Positions 19,846 through 28,273 are shown, counted from the stretch's first letter. The stretch: DNA of 56,533 nt from Clostridia bacterium (GCA_017469265.1 JAFUGS010000087.1:1-56533), one strand, 5' to 3'. Numbers and translations: made by a program. The notes: generated from the sequence alone by a model not told the origin.

Positions 19846-21585
19846 ATGGGACATTATCGGAATTTTAAGCTGGCGACCTATTTCGTGGCGCAGGCGGCCG
19901 CCCGGGTGACCCGGGAGGAGCTGGAGGAGCAGCTGGCTTTCATGGAAAAGTATCTGCGGCTGGACAAGGTGTACCTGGAGCCCTGGCGCGGCGTGCTGGC
20001 TTCCCATGAGCAGGTCGAGATGATCCGCGACGTGTTTCACGCCCACGGCGTGGAGGTGGAGGGCGGGCTGACCACCGTGATCCGCACGCCGGAGGGGGAA
20101 AAACCCAAGCAGCGGCTGTTTGACACCTTCTGCTACAACGACCCGGCCATGCGGCGGAAGCTGAAGGAGGTCAGCGCCTTTATCGGGGCGCATTTTGACG
20201 CCTTCATCATCGATGACTTTTTCTTTACGGACTGCGCCTGTGAAGCCTGCATGAAGGCCCGGGACGCCTACAATCAGGCCCACGGCATCGCCGCCGGCTG
20301 GCGGGACTATCGGCTGGATCTGCTGCGCCGGGTCAGCGAGGAGGACATCATCGGGCCGGCCAAGGCGGCCAACCCCGCCTGCAGGATCACCATCAAGTAT
20401 CCCAACTGGGCGGAAAGCTACCAGGAGACGGGGTACAACCCGAAGGAACAGCGGGAGATTTTTGACGCCGTCTATACCGGCACGGAGACCCGGGATCCGG
20501 TCACCACGGACCAGCATCTGCCCCGGTACCTGAGCTTCTCCCTGATGACCTATTTTGAGCACATGTGGCCGGGGCACAACGGGGGCGGCTGGTTTGATCC
20601 CTTCGACATGCACATCACCGAGCACTATCTGGAGCAGGCGTATCTGACGGCCTTCTCCCGGCCGAAGGAGCTGATGATGTTCTGCTTCCAGGCCATGGTG
20701 AACCATCCCTTTACCCCGGCGCTGGGGTTCCACCTGGACCGGCTGGACGCGGCGCTGGATTTCGCCGGGCAGCCGGTGGGCATCCCCTGCTATCTGCCGG
20801 ACAACAGCCAGGGGGAGGACAATGTGCAGGATTACCTGGGGATGGTGGGCCTGCCGGTGACCTGTACGCCCTACTTCCCGGAGGGCGGGAAGCAGCTGCT
20901 GCTGACCCGGGCGTCCGCCTGCGATCCCGCCGTGCTGGAGAAGCTGGACGCCTGGCTGCGGAAAACCGGCGGGGACGCCATCGTGACCTCCGGCTTCTGG
21001 GACGCGGTGAAGGATCGGGGGATGGAGAACTTCACCTCCATCCGGCTGCCCGGCCGCCGGGTGACGGCTCAGGCCTACCGGGTGGAAGAGAAGGAAAACA
21101 TCTGCGTTTTCCCCAAAGGGGAAAAGCCCGTCCAGCTGCCGGTGATGGAATTCCGGAACAACGCCACCTGGGCGCTGGTGAAGGCGGCCCATGACGAGGA
21201 GAGCTACGGCATGCTGCTGCGGGATCCCTACGCGGACGGGCGGATTCTGAGCCTGGCCGTGCCCGACGCGTATCCGGACTTCTACCGCCTGCCGGCGGAG
21301 GTGCTGAGCCGCGTCCGGCAGGAGGTGCCGGTGAACGGCGTCTGGCTGGAGGGCCCCGCCCGGATCAGCCTTTTCCTGTACGATAACGACACGCTGATCC
21401 TCTATCCCTATGTGATGGAAGGGGTCCAGCGGACCCGGGTCCGGCTGCATGTCCGCGGGGCAAAGGCGCTGATCCTGCAGCCCCGGGGCCAGGAGCTGCA
21501 GCCCCTGTACGAAAAGCAGGGTGAAGCGGTGTTCGAGCTGGTGGCCATGCCCGGGCAGTACCCGCTGTATCAGATTAAACGGTGA
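19846..21585 (+). CDS. Uncharacterised TIM-barrel-like protein, possible glycoside hydrolase relative
   Basis: I cannot assign this 579-residue cytoplasmic protein (no signal peptide) to a named family. Residues 1-330 look like a (beta/alpha)8 barrel of the glycosidase type: KVYLEPWRG early, then IIDDFFFTDCACEACMKARD with a D-D-F-F and Cys-x-Cys-x2-Cys cluster at about 119-137, and later SLMTYFEHMWPGHNGGGWFDPF. The C-terminal ~200 residues look beta-rich (RISLFLYDNDTLILYPYVMEG), like the accessory sheet of many glycosidases. The start ATG follows AGGAGG by about 10 bp. It lies directly downstream of an AraC regulator, which supports a carbohydrate-related role. The three cysteines may bind a metal. 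Confidence 0.6.
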   Translation: MGHYRNFKLATYFVAQAAARVTREELEEQLAFMEKYLRLDKVYLEPWRGVLASHEQVEMIRDVFHAHGVEVEGGLTTVIRTPEGEKPKQRLFDTFCYNDPAMRRKLKEVSAFIGAHFDAFIIDDFFFTDCACEACMKARDAYNQAHGIAAGWRDYRLDLLRRVSEEDIIGPAKAANPACRITIKYPNWAESYQETGYNPKEQREIFDAVYTGTETRDPVTTDQHLPRYLSFSLMTYFEHMWPGHNGGGWFDPFDMHITEHYLEQAYLTAFSRPKELMMFCFQAMVNHPFTPALGFHLDRLDAALDFAGQPVGIPCYLPDNSQGEDNVQDYLGMVGLPVTCTPYFPEGGKQLLLTRASACDPAVLEKLDAWLRKTGGDAIVTSGFWDAVKDRGMENFTSIRLPGRRVTAQAYRVEEKENICVFPKGEKPVQLPVMEFRNNATWALVKAAHDEESYGMLLRDPYADGRILSLAVPDAYPDFYRLPAEVLSRVRQEVPVNGVWLEGPARISLFLYDNDTLILYPYVMEGVQRTRVRLHVRGAKALILQPRGQELQPLYEKQGEAVFELVAMPGQYPLYQIKR

Positions 21586-21612
21586 TCCGCCGCTTTCGGA
21601 AAAAAGAACAGC

Positions 21613-21647
21613 AAAAACCCGTCCGCCGGATCGGCGGACGGGTTTTT
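21613..21647 (+). terminator. Bidirectional terminator
   Basis: A perfect stem AAAAACCCGTCCGCCG/CGGCGGACGGGTTTTT-type palindrome with A/T tracts on both sides. It serves the plus-strand barrel gene and the convergent SIMPL gene. Confidence 0.9.
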
Positions 21648-21684
21648 GACCGGCGCGGGGCAAACCCGGCGCCAGGTCCCCACC

Positions 21685-22407
21685 TTATTGCAGGGCGAAG
21701 GTCATTTCCACGGTGACGCTGAAGCTGAGGCCGTCCGACAGGATGGCCGTGCCGACGCTGCCGTCCGCCTCCGCTCCCATGGCCAGATCGGACCGCTTGT
21801 TGCTGAAAACCGCGCCGCCGCCGGCGGTCTGCTCGCTGACGGAAAGAATCTCCCCCAGGGTGCCGCCGCATGCCGCGGCCATGATTTCCGCCTTCCGCCG
21901 CCCCTCGGCGATGGCGGCGGCCAGGGCTTCGTCCCGGGCCTCGCCGGCCTTCGTGGTGGAGAAGGTCAGCCCGTTGCAGTTGTTGGCGCCGCTGGCCAGG
22001 GCCACGTCGATGATGGGCCCGGCCTGATCCAGATCCCGGACGATGACGGTGAGGCTGTTGTTCACCTCATACCCGACGACGGGATATTCCCCGCTCTCGG
22101 TAACCGCGTCATAGTTGCGGCGGGTGTCCACGTAGTAATAATTCGTGGAGATGTCCCTGCGGGGGATGCCGGCGGCCTCCAGGGCGGAGATCAGCTGATC
22201 CACCCGCTCCGCGTTCATGCGGGAGGCTTCACCGGCTTCCTTCGCCACCGAAACCACCCCCAGGCTGATGCTGGCGGTGTCCGCGTCCATCAGCACGGTG
22301 GCGGTACCGGTGACGGAAACGGTTTTTTCCGCGTCCGCCAGGGCGCCGCCCAGGGTCAGAAGGGTCAAAGCCAGCGCCAGCAGCAGGGCGATGCTCTTTT
22401 TGTTCAT
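21685..22407 (-). CDS. Secreted SIMPL-domain (DUF541) protein
   Basis: A 240-residue protein with a signal peptide (MNKKSIALLLALALTLLTLGGALA). The mature part is a SIMPL/DUF541 domain (VSVTGTATVLMDADTASISLGV at its start, and the GIPRRDISTNYYYVDTRRNYDA region). The family includes YggE and the periplasmic BP26, but its biochemical role is not established. It is often linked to stress resistance and membranes. AAAGGAG lies upstream of the ATG. It is monocistronic, ending at the bidirectional terminator. Confidence 0.92.
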   Translation of the reverse strand: MNKKSIALLLALALTLLTLGGALADAEKTVSVTGTATVLMDADTASISLGVVSVAKEAGEASRMNAERVDQLISALEAAGIPRRDISTNYYYVDTRRNYDAVTESGEYPVVGYEVNNSLTVIVRDLDQAGPIIDVALASGANNCNGLTFSTTKAGEARDEALAAAIAEGRRKAEIMAAACGGTLGEILSVSEQTAGGGAVFSNKRSDLAMGAEADGSVGTAILSDGLSFSVTVEMTFALQ

Positions 22408-22567
22408 GTTTTTTCAGGCTCCTTTCTTATGCGGGCCTTTTCCGGGCCCCTTCCGGGCTTCCGGGGAAGCCCTTCACCATGTTGGACGGGGGAAAAACGG
22501 AAAAGTTCCGCCCGTGATGAAAAATTTTTCCGGCGCGCCGCGGGCCTTTCGGGCGGAAGCGCGCGGA

Positions 22568-23458
22568 TCAGCGGTCCTCGCTGTCCTGGATGCCGGAGAA
22601 GCCGTCCCCGATGGCTTCATGGGCTTCCATGATGGTCATGAAGGCGTTTTCGTCCTCCTCCCGGACGATGCGCTTCAGGGCCATGATCTCCGGCCGGCTG
22701 ATAACGCAGAACAGGGTGGGGCGCTCCGTCCCCGTATAGCCGCCCCGGGAGGAAAGCAGGGTGACGCCCCGGTCCATCTCCGTCATGATCCGGTCCATGA
22801 TCCGCTGCCAGGCGGGGGAGATGATCAGGCAGGCCTTGTTGCCGGAGAAGCCGATCATCATGGCGTCGATTACCCGGGAGGAGCAGTAGATGTTGATCAT
22901 GGCGTACAGCGCCTCCGTGGTGCCCATGGTGAGACCGGAAGCGACCACCACCAGAAAATCGAAGGCGAAAAGGAAGGTGGCGGTGGAGACAAACTGCAGC
23001 CGCCGGTGCACCATCTTGGCCAGCATGTCCGTGCCGCCGGTGGTGGCGCCGCCCCGCAGGATCAGGCCCAGACCCGCCCCCAGCAGCACGCCGCCGAAAA
23101 GGGTGCTCAGCAGCGGATCCTCCGTCACGGGGGGCAGGGGCAGCACGTCGATCATCAGGGAAAAGATCAGCGTGGCCAGCAGGCTGCGGAAGGCGAAGAC
23201 CCGCCCCATGGTTCGGTATCCGGCGATGAACAGGGGAATGTTCAGCAGCAGGGAGACCGTGCCCACCGGCAGGTTCCAGAGGTAGTTCAGAATGACGGCG
23301 ACACCGGTCAGCCCGCCCGGGGCGATGTGATTCGGGGTGAGAAACAAAGGATAGGCCGCACCCCCCAGGACGCAGCCGATCAGAATCTGGGCGTAGGCAA
23401 TCCAGAAATCCTTTTGGGAGACACGGTTCCGGATCAGCTCCTTGATCCGACGACGCAA
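22568..23458 (-). CDS. YitT family membrane protein (DUF161/DUF2179)
   Basis: The start is TTG 23458, 8 bp after AGGAGG. Any further upstream start would add about 100 residues of low-complexity sequence. The 296-residue product (LRRRIKELIRNRVSQ) has five to six membrane helices with the family phrase LTPNHIAPGGLTGVAVILNY. It ends in a cytosolic DUF2179 domain (GVTLLSSRGGYTGTERPTLFCVISRPEI, about 205-285). The function of YitT proteins is unclear. It follows the zinc-ribbon gene on the same strand by 85 bp. Confidence 0.88.
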   Translation of the reverse strand: MRRRIKELIRNRVSQKDFWIAYAQILIGCVLGGAAYPLFLTPNHIAPGGLTGVAVILNYLWNLPVGTVSLLLNIPLFIAGYRTMGRVFAFRSLLATLIFSLMIDVLPLPPVTEDPLLSTLFGGVLLGAGLGLILRGGATTGGTDMLAKMVHRRLQFVSTATFLFAFDFLVVVASGLTMGTTEALYAMINIYCSSRVIDAMMIGFSGNKACLIISPAWQRIMDRIMTEMDRGVTLLSSRGGYTGTERPTLFCVISRPEIMALKRIVREEDENAFMTIMEAHEAIGDGFSGIQDSEDR

Positions 23459-23543
23459 GGGAAACACCTCCTGAAGATTCGCGATGGCGGGGCCGGCCGC
23501 CGGGTGTGGGCCCGGGGAAAATGGGACGGGCCTTTTCCGGAAA

Positions 23544-24248
23544 TCAGGCGCGGGAGGCCTGATTCCGCAGGTGCGGGGGCAGATCCACCGCCTTTTTTTT
23601 GCCCAGCTTGTCCCGGACGTAGAAAAGCGCGTCCTCCCAGGTGTAGGGGGTGCACCGGACCGGGATCCGCAGCCACCAGGCGGGGGCATAGAACAGCACA
23701 TAGCATTTTTCCGGCCAGAGCTGCACCCGGGCCACCGCCCGCCAGGGCAGATCCTGCTCATCCAGGCGGAGGACCGGCGTATCCGCCGACGCGTCCGTCT
23801 GGCGCAGGAGACCGGGGGATTTCAGCCGGCAGAGCAGCTTCAGGACGGTGGGGTTGGGCAGATACCGGGTCACATGGACGCCGCGGCTGTCCACCACGTA
23901 ATCCATCAGCTCCTTTCCCTGCAGCGCCAGGGCCAGCAGCACCAGCCCCACCACCGCGCAGAGCCCGGCCAGGAGCGTCAGGGGGAAGGGGCCGCGGAAC
24001 AGGTTTTCCACTGCGGCCAGCCCGCCGGCCAGCCCCTCCAGCAGCAGCCCCAGCACCAGCACCGCCAGCGCCGCCGGCAGGAGCCAGCGCATGACGGCGT
24101 TCCAGCACATCCAGTCCTTCACGGGGGTCCGCTCCAGCACCCAGGCGGCATGGGTGGCGCTTTTGGCCAGCTTCGTGCCGCACTGGGGGCAGATTTCTCC
24201 GGGCGCAACCTCCTGGTTGCATTTTTTACAGTAAGCCGTCAGGGCCAT
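23544..24248 (-). CDS. Zinc-ribbon membrane protein of unknown function
   Basis: The 234-residue protein starts MALTAYCKKCNQEVAPGE. An N-terminal zinc ribbon (Cys-x2-Cys at about 7-10, Cys-x2-Cys at about 19-22) is followed by two membrane helices (about 53-75 and 87-110) and a C-terminal cytosolic beta-rich domain (WRAVARVQLWPEKCYVLFYAPAWWLRIPV), reminiscent of PH-like bacterial domains. No function can be inferred. AAAGGA lies upstream of the chosen ATG. It probably shares a transcript with the YitT gene. Confidence 0.75.
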   Translation of the reverse strand: MALTAYCKKCNQEVAPGEICPQCGTKLAKSATHAAWVLERTPVKDWMCWNAVMRWLLPAALAVLVLGLLLEGLAGGLAAVENLFRGPFPLTLLAGLCAVVGLVLLALALQGKELMDYVVDSRGVHVTRYLPNPTVLKLLCRLKSPGLLRQTDASADTPVLRLDEQDLPWRAVARVQLWPEKCYVLFYAPAWWLRIPVRCTPYTWEDALFYVRDKLGKKKAVDLPPHLRNQASRA

Positions 24249-24304
24249 CTTGTTGTCCTTTCGTCCTTCAGGCGGGTGCGGACCCGCCGGATCCATATGG
24301 GCCT

Positions 24305-24332
24305 ATTATACGCGTTTTTCGGAAAAGGTAAA
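24305..24332 (-). promoter_or_regulatory. Promoter for the zinc-ribbon/YitT unit
   Basis: On the minus strand, TTTACC, a 16-bp spacer and a perfect TATAAT lie 57 bp before the ATG at 24248. Confidence 0.5.
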
Positions 24333-24357
24333 CCCCGCCCGGCGGGGGCGGGCAGGA

Positions 24358-24386
24358 TTGACAGGGCCGGAGGGTTTCAGTACAAT
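24358..24386 (+). promoter_or_regulatory. Strong sigma-A promoter for the decarboxylase-family gene
   Basis: TTGACA, a 17-bp spacer and TACAAT lie 114 bp upstream of the ATG at 24500, leaving a leader of about 105 nt that holds a dispersed repeat and a hairpin. Confidence 0.75.
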
Positions 24387-24405
24387 GGCCCCCGGAAGCG
24401 GAACG

Positions 24406-24439
24406 CCTCAGCGCTTCGCTTGCAGGACGAAATCGTTAC
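24406..24439 (-). repeat. Dispersed ~34-nt repeat, copy C
   Basis: Read on the minus strand it gives AACGATTT-C-GTCCTGC-AAGCGAAGCGCT, nearly the same as copy B at 17295-17329. It lies inside the transcribed leader of the decarboxylase-family gene. Confidence 0.55.
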
Positions 24440-24453
24440 GCAGCATGTTTTCA

Positions 24454-24479
24454 CGCTGATTGGAATCAATCAGCGTTTT
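24454..24479 (+). promoter_or_regulatory. Leader hairpin with T-tract, possible attenuator
   Basis: A perfect 9-bp stem CGCTGATTG/CAATCAGCG with loop GAAT followed by TTTT, located between the promoter and the ribosome site (GGGAGG at 24484-24489). It resembles a short intrinsic terminator placed in the leader. I see no clear competing antiterminator or leader peptide. Confidence 0.45.
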
Positions 24480-24499
24480 CCAAAGGGAGGCCTGGCGGG

Positions 24500-25864
24500 A
24501 TGAAAAGGGAAGGGGAAACCCCGGTTTGCGATTTCGCGCGGCGGTACGCGGAGCGGAATCCGCTGCGGCTGCATATGCCCGGCCATAAGGGGCGCGGCGG
24601 GATGGAGGCGCTGGATATTACGGAGATTCAGGGCGCGCCGCCCCTGTATCCCGCCAGCGGCATCCTGCGGGAAAGCGAGGAGAACGCCGCCCGCCTCTTC
24701 GGGGCGGGGCGCACCCTTTATTCCACGGAGGGATCCTCCCTGTGCATCCGCGCCATGCTGTTTCTGGCCCGGCTGCGGGCGGAGCGGCTGGGGCTGCCCC
24801 CGGTGATCCTGGCCGGCCGGAACGCGCACCGGACCTTTCTGTCCGCCGCGGCGTTGCTGGATTTTCAGGTGCGCTGGCTGTGGGGGGATTCCTGGCTGAC
24901 CTGCACGCCGCCGGCGGCGGAGGTGGAGGCGGCGCTGGCGCGCATGCCCGGTCCGCCGGCCGCGGTGTACCTGACCAGCCCGGACTATCTGGGCTTCCGG
25001 GCCGTGGTTCCAGAGATCGCCGCGGTCTGCCACGCCCGGGGCATTCCCCTGCTGGTGGACAACGCCCACGGCGCGTACCTGCGCTTCCTGCCGGAGGATC
25101 AGCATCCCCTCTCCCAGGGGGCGGACATGACCTGCGATTCCGCCCACAAGACCCTGCCCGCGCTGACCGGCGGGGCCTATCTGCACCTGCGCCGGGACGC
25201 GCCGCCCCTCTTTTATGAGCAGGCGGAGCGGAGCCTGGCCCTTTTCGCGTCCACCAGCCCGTCCTGGCTGATCCTGCAGTCCCTGGACCGCTGCAACGCC
25301 CGGCTGGCGGGGGATTTTCCCGGAGCGCTGGCGGCGTTTCTGCCGGAGGCGCGGGCCTGCGCGGCCCGGCTGCGGGAAAGGGGCTATGACGTGCTGATGG
25401 AGGAACCGCTGAAAATGACCATCCGGCCCAAGGCTTATGGCTATACCGGGGATCAGCTGCACGACGCCCTGCGGGCCGGGAACGCGGAGGGGGAATTTTC
25501 CGACCCGGACTTCCTGGTGCTGATGCTGTCCCCGGAAGAGGGAGCCGCGGCCCTGGCCCGCCTGGAGCGGGTGCTCCGCGCCGTTCCCCGGCGGGAAGCG
25601 ATCCCGGACCGGCCGCCCGCGCAGCCGCGCCCGGTGGCCGTGATGCCCCTGAAGCAGGCGCTGCTGTCGGCGGCGGAGACGGTGCCGCTCTCCCGGTGCG
25701 AAGGCCGGGTGCTGGCGGATCCCAGCGTCAGCTGTCCGCCCGCCGTGCCCCTGCTGGTCAGCGGGGAACGGATCGACGCCGCGGCGCTGGCCTGCTTCCG
25801 GTACTACGGCCTGGAGCGGGTGAGCTGCGTGCGGGAGCCCCTGCCGGGCCGGGAAACGTATTGA
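24500..25864 (+). CDS. Orn/Lys/Arg decarboxylase-family PLP enzyme
   Basis: A 454-residue fold-type I PLP enzyme of the Orn/Lys/Arg decarboxylase family (YaaO/SpeA-like). Visible landmarks are LRLHMPGHKG at about 23-32, STEGSSLCIRAMLFL at about 75-89 at the PLP phosphate site, VDNAHGAYL at about 188-196, and the PLP lysine in DSAHKTLPALTGGAYLH (about 215-231). A small C-terminal domain follows. It could make agmatine, cadaverine or putrescine, but many short family members are uncharacterised. GGGAGG precedes the ATG. It is monocistronic in this window, not in the usual neighbourhood of tmk and holB. Confidence 0.85.
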   Translation: MKREGETPVCDFARRYAERNPLRLHMPGHKGRGGMEALDITEIQGAPPLYPASGILRESEENAARLFGAGRTLYSTEGSSLCIRAMLFLARLRAERLGLPPVILAGRNAHRTFLSAAALLDFQVRWLWGDSWLTCTPPAAEVEAALARMPGPPAAVYLTSPDYLGFRAVVPEIAAVCHARGIPLLVDNAHGAYLRFLPEDQHPLSQGADMTCDSAHKTLPALTGGAYLHLRRDAPPLFYEQAERSLALFASTSPSWLILQSLDRCNARLAGDFPGALAAFLPEARACAARLRERGYDVLMEEPLKMTIRPKAYGYTGDQLHDALRAGNAEGEFSDPDFLVLMLSPEEGAAALARLERVLRAVPRREAIPDRPPAQPRPVAVMPLKQALLSAAETVPLSRCEGRVLADPSVSCPPAVPLLVSGERIDAAALACFRYYGLERVSCVREPLPGRETY

Positions 25865-25909
25865 TCTGGAAAAAGACAGGTGTCTGATCCCGCGAGGGAG
25901 AAAGGGGCC

Positions 25910-26770
25910 TTAACCAAGGAGCAGTTTTTCCGCGTTCCCGCCGAGGACCGCGGTTTTTTCATCTTCCGTCAGCGGGAGGGCGCGAAACCGCGCCAGCGCG
26001 TCCGCCTGGTCGCTCCAGGGGGAGTCCGTGCCGAAAAGAACCCGGGCCGCGCCGAAAAGCCGGATCATGCCGCAGAAGGCTTCCGGGTCCAGCCGGTTCA
26101 GGGCTTCCGGCCGCCAGGGGTAGCCGTCCCCGCAGGGGGTCATGGGCCCGAGGGAAAAGGAGGTGTCCAGCCAGACGCCGGTTTCCGCCAGCAGCTCACA
26201 GACCGCGTCCCAGCATTTCCATCCGCCCATGTGGGCGCAGATCAGCTTCACCGGCCCCACCGCGTCGACGGCCCGGCGGATCTTTTCCGGGGTGGACTGC
26301 TCCGCCCCGGGCAGCCCCACGTCCAGCCCGGCGTGGGTCACCACCAGCAGGCCCAGCTCCCCGGCCCGGTCCAGCACGCGCAGATACCGGAGGTCATCCA
26401 GATCCACCCCCTGATAGGGGGGATGAATTTTGATGCCCCGGACCCCCGCGGCGGCCAGCCGGTCCAGCTCTCCGCGCCAGTCCGGATCCCCGGGGTGGGC
26501 CGCGCCGAAGGAATCCAGGCCCGTTTCCCCGGCGCGCCGGTGGGCTTCGATGGCCCGGTCGTTGATATGGGCGACCTGCGCCGCCGAGGTGGCGACGGGC
26601 AGCACGACGGAAAGATCAATGCCCGCCCGGTCCATGGAGACCCGCAGCCCGGCGGCGGTGCCGTCCGTGAAGCTGCGGGTATGACACCCCGCCCGCAGCT
26701 TTGCCAGGGCCCGGTCCGCTACCCGGTCCGGAAAGGTGTGGGTGTGAAAATCAATGATGCGTGTGGACAT
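25910..26770 (-). CDS. Amidohydrolase family protein (PF04909-like)
   Basis: A 286-residue metal-dependent hydrolase. The N-terminal DFHTHTFPD (metal-binding His-x-His), GIKIHPPYQG, VTHAGLD, ICAHMGGWKCWD and LFGTDSPWS are the conserved metal-site and barrel motifs of amidohydrolase-2 proteins. The substrate is unknown. AAGGAGG lies 8 bp before the ATG at 26770. A related gene, broken at its start, lies in the accessory region at 51785-52595, and the two align along their length. Confidence 0.87.
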   Translation of the reverse strand: MSTRIIDFHTHTFPDRVADRALAKLRAGCHTRSFTDGTAAGLRVSMDRAGIDLSVVLPVATSAAQVAHINDRAIEAHRRAGETGLDSFGAAHPGDPDWRGELDRLAAAGVRGIKIHPPYQGVDLDDLRYLRVLDRAGELGLLVVTHAGLDVGLPGAEQSTPEKIRRAVDAVGPVKLICAHMGGWKCWDAVCELLAETGVWLDTSFSLGPMTPCGDGYPWRPEALNRLDPEAFCGMIRLFGAARVLFGTDSPWSDQADALARFRALPLTEDEKTAVLGGNAEKLLLG

Positions 26771-26891
26771 GCGGTTTCCTCCTTGCTGCGCTGTTTATTC
26801 CATGCGCGTCCGGCCCTCTCCTGCCGCCGGACTGTGTTTTTTCTGCCGCGGGGCGCGGCGCGCGCCCGGGGGCGGGACGGCCTTTTTCCCC

Positions 26892-26920
26892 TTGCGAAGG
26901 GGAAAGCGTGGTGCTATGAT
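26892..26920 (+). promoter_or_regulatory. Promoter for rfbC
   Basis: TTGCGA, a 17-bp spacer and TATGAT lie 37 bp upstream of the GTG start at 26958. Confidence 0.55.
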
Positions 26921-26957
26921 TACGGGGAAGAACAATCCGAGAGAGGAGCGGCGGGCC

Positions 26958-27518
26958 GTGAAAAAGATCGCGACAAAGCTGGAAGGCGTTTATATCATCG
27001 AGCCTCAGGTTTTCGGGGATCAGCGGGGATACTTTATGGAAACCTGGAGCACCCGGAACTTTGAGGAGCTGGGGCTGCGGTATGATTTTGTGCAGGACAA
27101 CCAGAGCTATTCCGCGCAGAAGGGGATTCTGCGGGGGATCCATTTTCAGAACAATCCCCACAGCCAGGCCAAGCTGGTGCGGGTCAACCGCGGCGCGGTG
27201 ATGGACGTGGCGGTGGACCTGCGGAAGGGCAGCCCCACCTATCGCCAGTGGGTGGCGGTGGAGCTCAGCGCTGAAAACAAGCGCATGCTCATGATTCCCC
27301 GGGGGTTTGGCCACGGCTTCAAAACCCTGACGGAGGACGTGGAGTTCATCTACAAGGTGGACAGCCTTTACGACAAGGCCTGCGACCGGGGGATCCGCTT
27401 CGACGATCCGGCCATCGGGGTGGACTGGGGCGAGGTGCGGGAGGAGCTGCTGAGCCCCAAGGACATGTCCGCCCCCCTGCTGGCGGACAGCGACTGCAAT
27501 TTCGTTTACGAAGGCTGA
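26958..27518 (+). CDS. rfbC: dTDP-4-dehydrorhamnose 3,5-epimerase
   Basis: RmlC/RfbC epimerises dTDP-4-keto-6-deoxyglucose at C3 and C5 in dTDP-L-rhamnose synthesis for surface polysaccharide. The 186-residue protein starts at GTG 26958 (VKKIATKLEGVYIIEP), 9 bp after GAGAGGAG. It has FGDQRGYFMETW, the catalytic His region LRGIHFQNNPHSQAKLV, and PRGFGHGFKTL. It is typical in length. No rfbA, rfbB or rfbD is near, so the pathway genes are scattered or the enzyme is an orphan. Confidence 0.92.
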   Translation: MKKIATKLEGVYIIEPQVFGDQRGYFMETWSTRNFEELGLRYDFVQDNQSYSAQKGILRGIHFQNNPHSQAKLVRVNRGAVMDVAVDLRKGSPTYRQWVAVELSAENKRMLMIPRGFGHGFKTLTEDVEFIYKVDSLYDKACDRGIRFDDPAIGVDWGEVREELLSPKDMSAPLLADSDCNFVYEG

Positions 27519-27539
27519 CCCGGGGCAGCGCGGAGCGGA

Positions 27540-27568
27540 TTGACGAAACGGGGCGCGGGGCGTAAAAT
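27540..27568 (+). promoter_or_regulatory. Promoter for the phosphoribosyltransferase-like gene
   Basis: TTGACG, a 17-bp spacer and TAAAAT lie 26 bp upstream of the ATG at 27594. Confidence 0.65.
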
Positions 27569-27593
27569 AAGGGCAGGAAAAGGAGGAATGAAC

Positions 27594-28232
27594 ATGGGAA
27601 TTTCGCTGAACAAGCTGGCGACCAAACGGTACGGGCTGAATCTGCGGGTGTGCAAGGGGCATTTTGCCACCAACCACAGCCATATTAACTACTACATCGA
27701 CGTGACGGCGCAGAAGTTCCGCCTCAGCGAGGCGAAGGCCGTGGCCCGGGAGCTGACCAGCGCCTACAAATACAGCGGCGCGGTGGATACGATCCTCTGC
27801 CTGGACGGGACGGAGGTCATCGGGGCCTGCATGGCCAGCGACATGATGAAGTCCGGTGTCCTGACCAGCAACGAGCACGGCAGCCTGTACGTGGTGACGC
27901 CGGAGCACACCACGGGCAGCCAGCTGATTTTCCGGGAGAACACCACCCCCATGGTCACCGGGAAGCATGTCCTGATCCTGCTGGCCAGCGTCAGCACCGG
28001 CTATACGGCGGACGCCGCCATGCAGGCCATCCAGTACTACGGCGGCCAGGTGGTGGGCATCGCGGCCATCTTCGCCTCGGTGAAGGAATGCGGCGGCATG
28101 CCGGTGACCCATATTTTTGACACCAACGACCTGAATGATTACGGCAGCTGGGAGCCCCGCAGCTGTCCCCTGTGCAGGCAGGGGAAGAAGCTGGACGCCC
28201 TGGTGAACAGCTACGGATACTCAAACCTGTAA
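27594..28232 (+). CDS. Orotate phosphoribosyltransferase-like protein with altered PRPP motif
   Basis: The 212-residue protein has the layout of type I phosphoribosyltransferases. The segment that should be the PRPP-binding loop (normally four hydrophobics, two acidic residues, then TGxT) reads VLILLASVSTGYTA at about 123-136, so both acidic residues are missing. The C-terminus carries CPLCRQGKKLDALVNSYGYS, a Cys-x2-Cys pair not found in PyrE. It may bind a nucleotide rather than catalyse transfer. ATG 27594 lies 7 bp after AGGAGG, and an ATG 6 bp upstream is too close to the ribosome site. It is monocistronic. Confidence 0.7.
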   Translation: MGISLNKLATKRYGLNLRVCKGHFATNHSHINYYIDVTAQKFRLSEAKAVARELTSAYKYSGAVDTILCLDGTEVIGACMASDMMKSGVLTSNEHGSLYVVTPEHTTGSQLIFRENTTPMVTGKHVLILLASVSTGYTADAAMQAIQYYGGQVVGIAAIFASVKECGGMPVTHIFDTNDLNDYGSWEPRSCPLCRQGKKLDALVNSYGYSNL

Positions 28233-28242
28233 GGAAACGCAA

Positions 28243-28273
28243 AGCCCCCGCTCCGGAGACGGAGACGGGGGCT
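28243..28273 (+). terminator. Hairpin after the phosphoribosyltransferase-like gene
   Basis: Stem AGCCCCCG/CGGGGGCT with an inner CTCCG/CGGAG arm, followed by TCGCTTT. It is convergent with the lysine transporter operon and may serve both sides. Confidence 0.6.

Noticed and set aside
22568-23761. Longer version of the YitT gene starting at 23761
   Set aside because: The extra ~100 residues overlap the zinc-ribbon gene and are low-complexity. TTG 23458 has an ideal AGGAGG.
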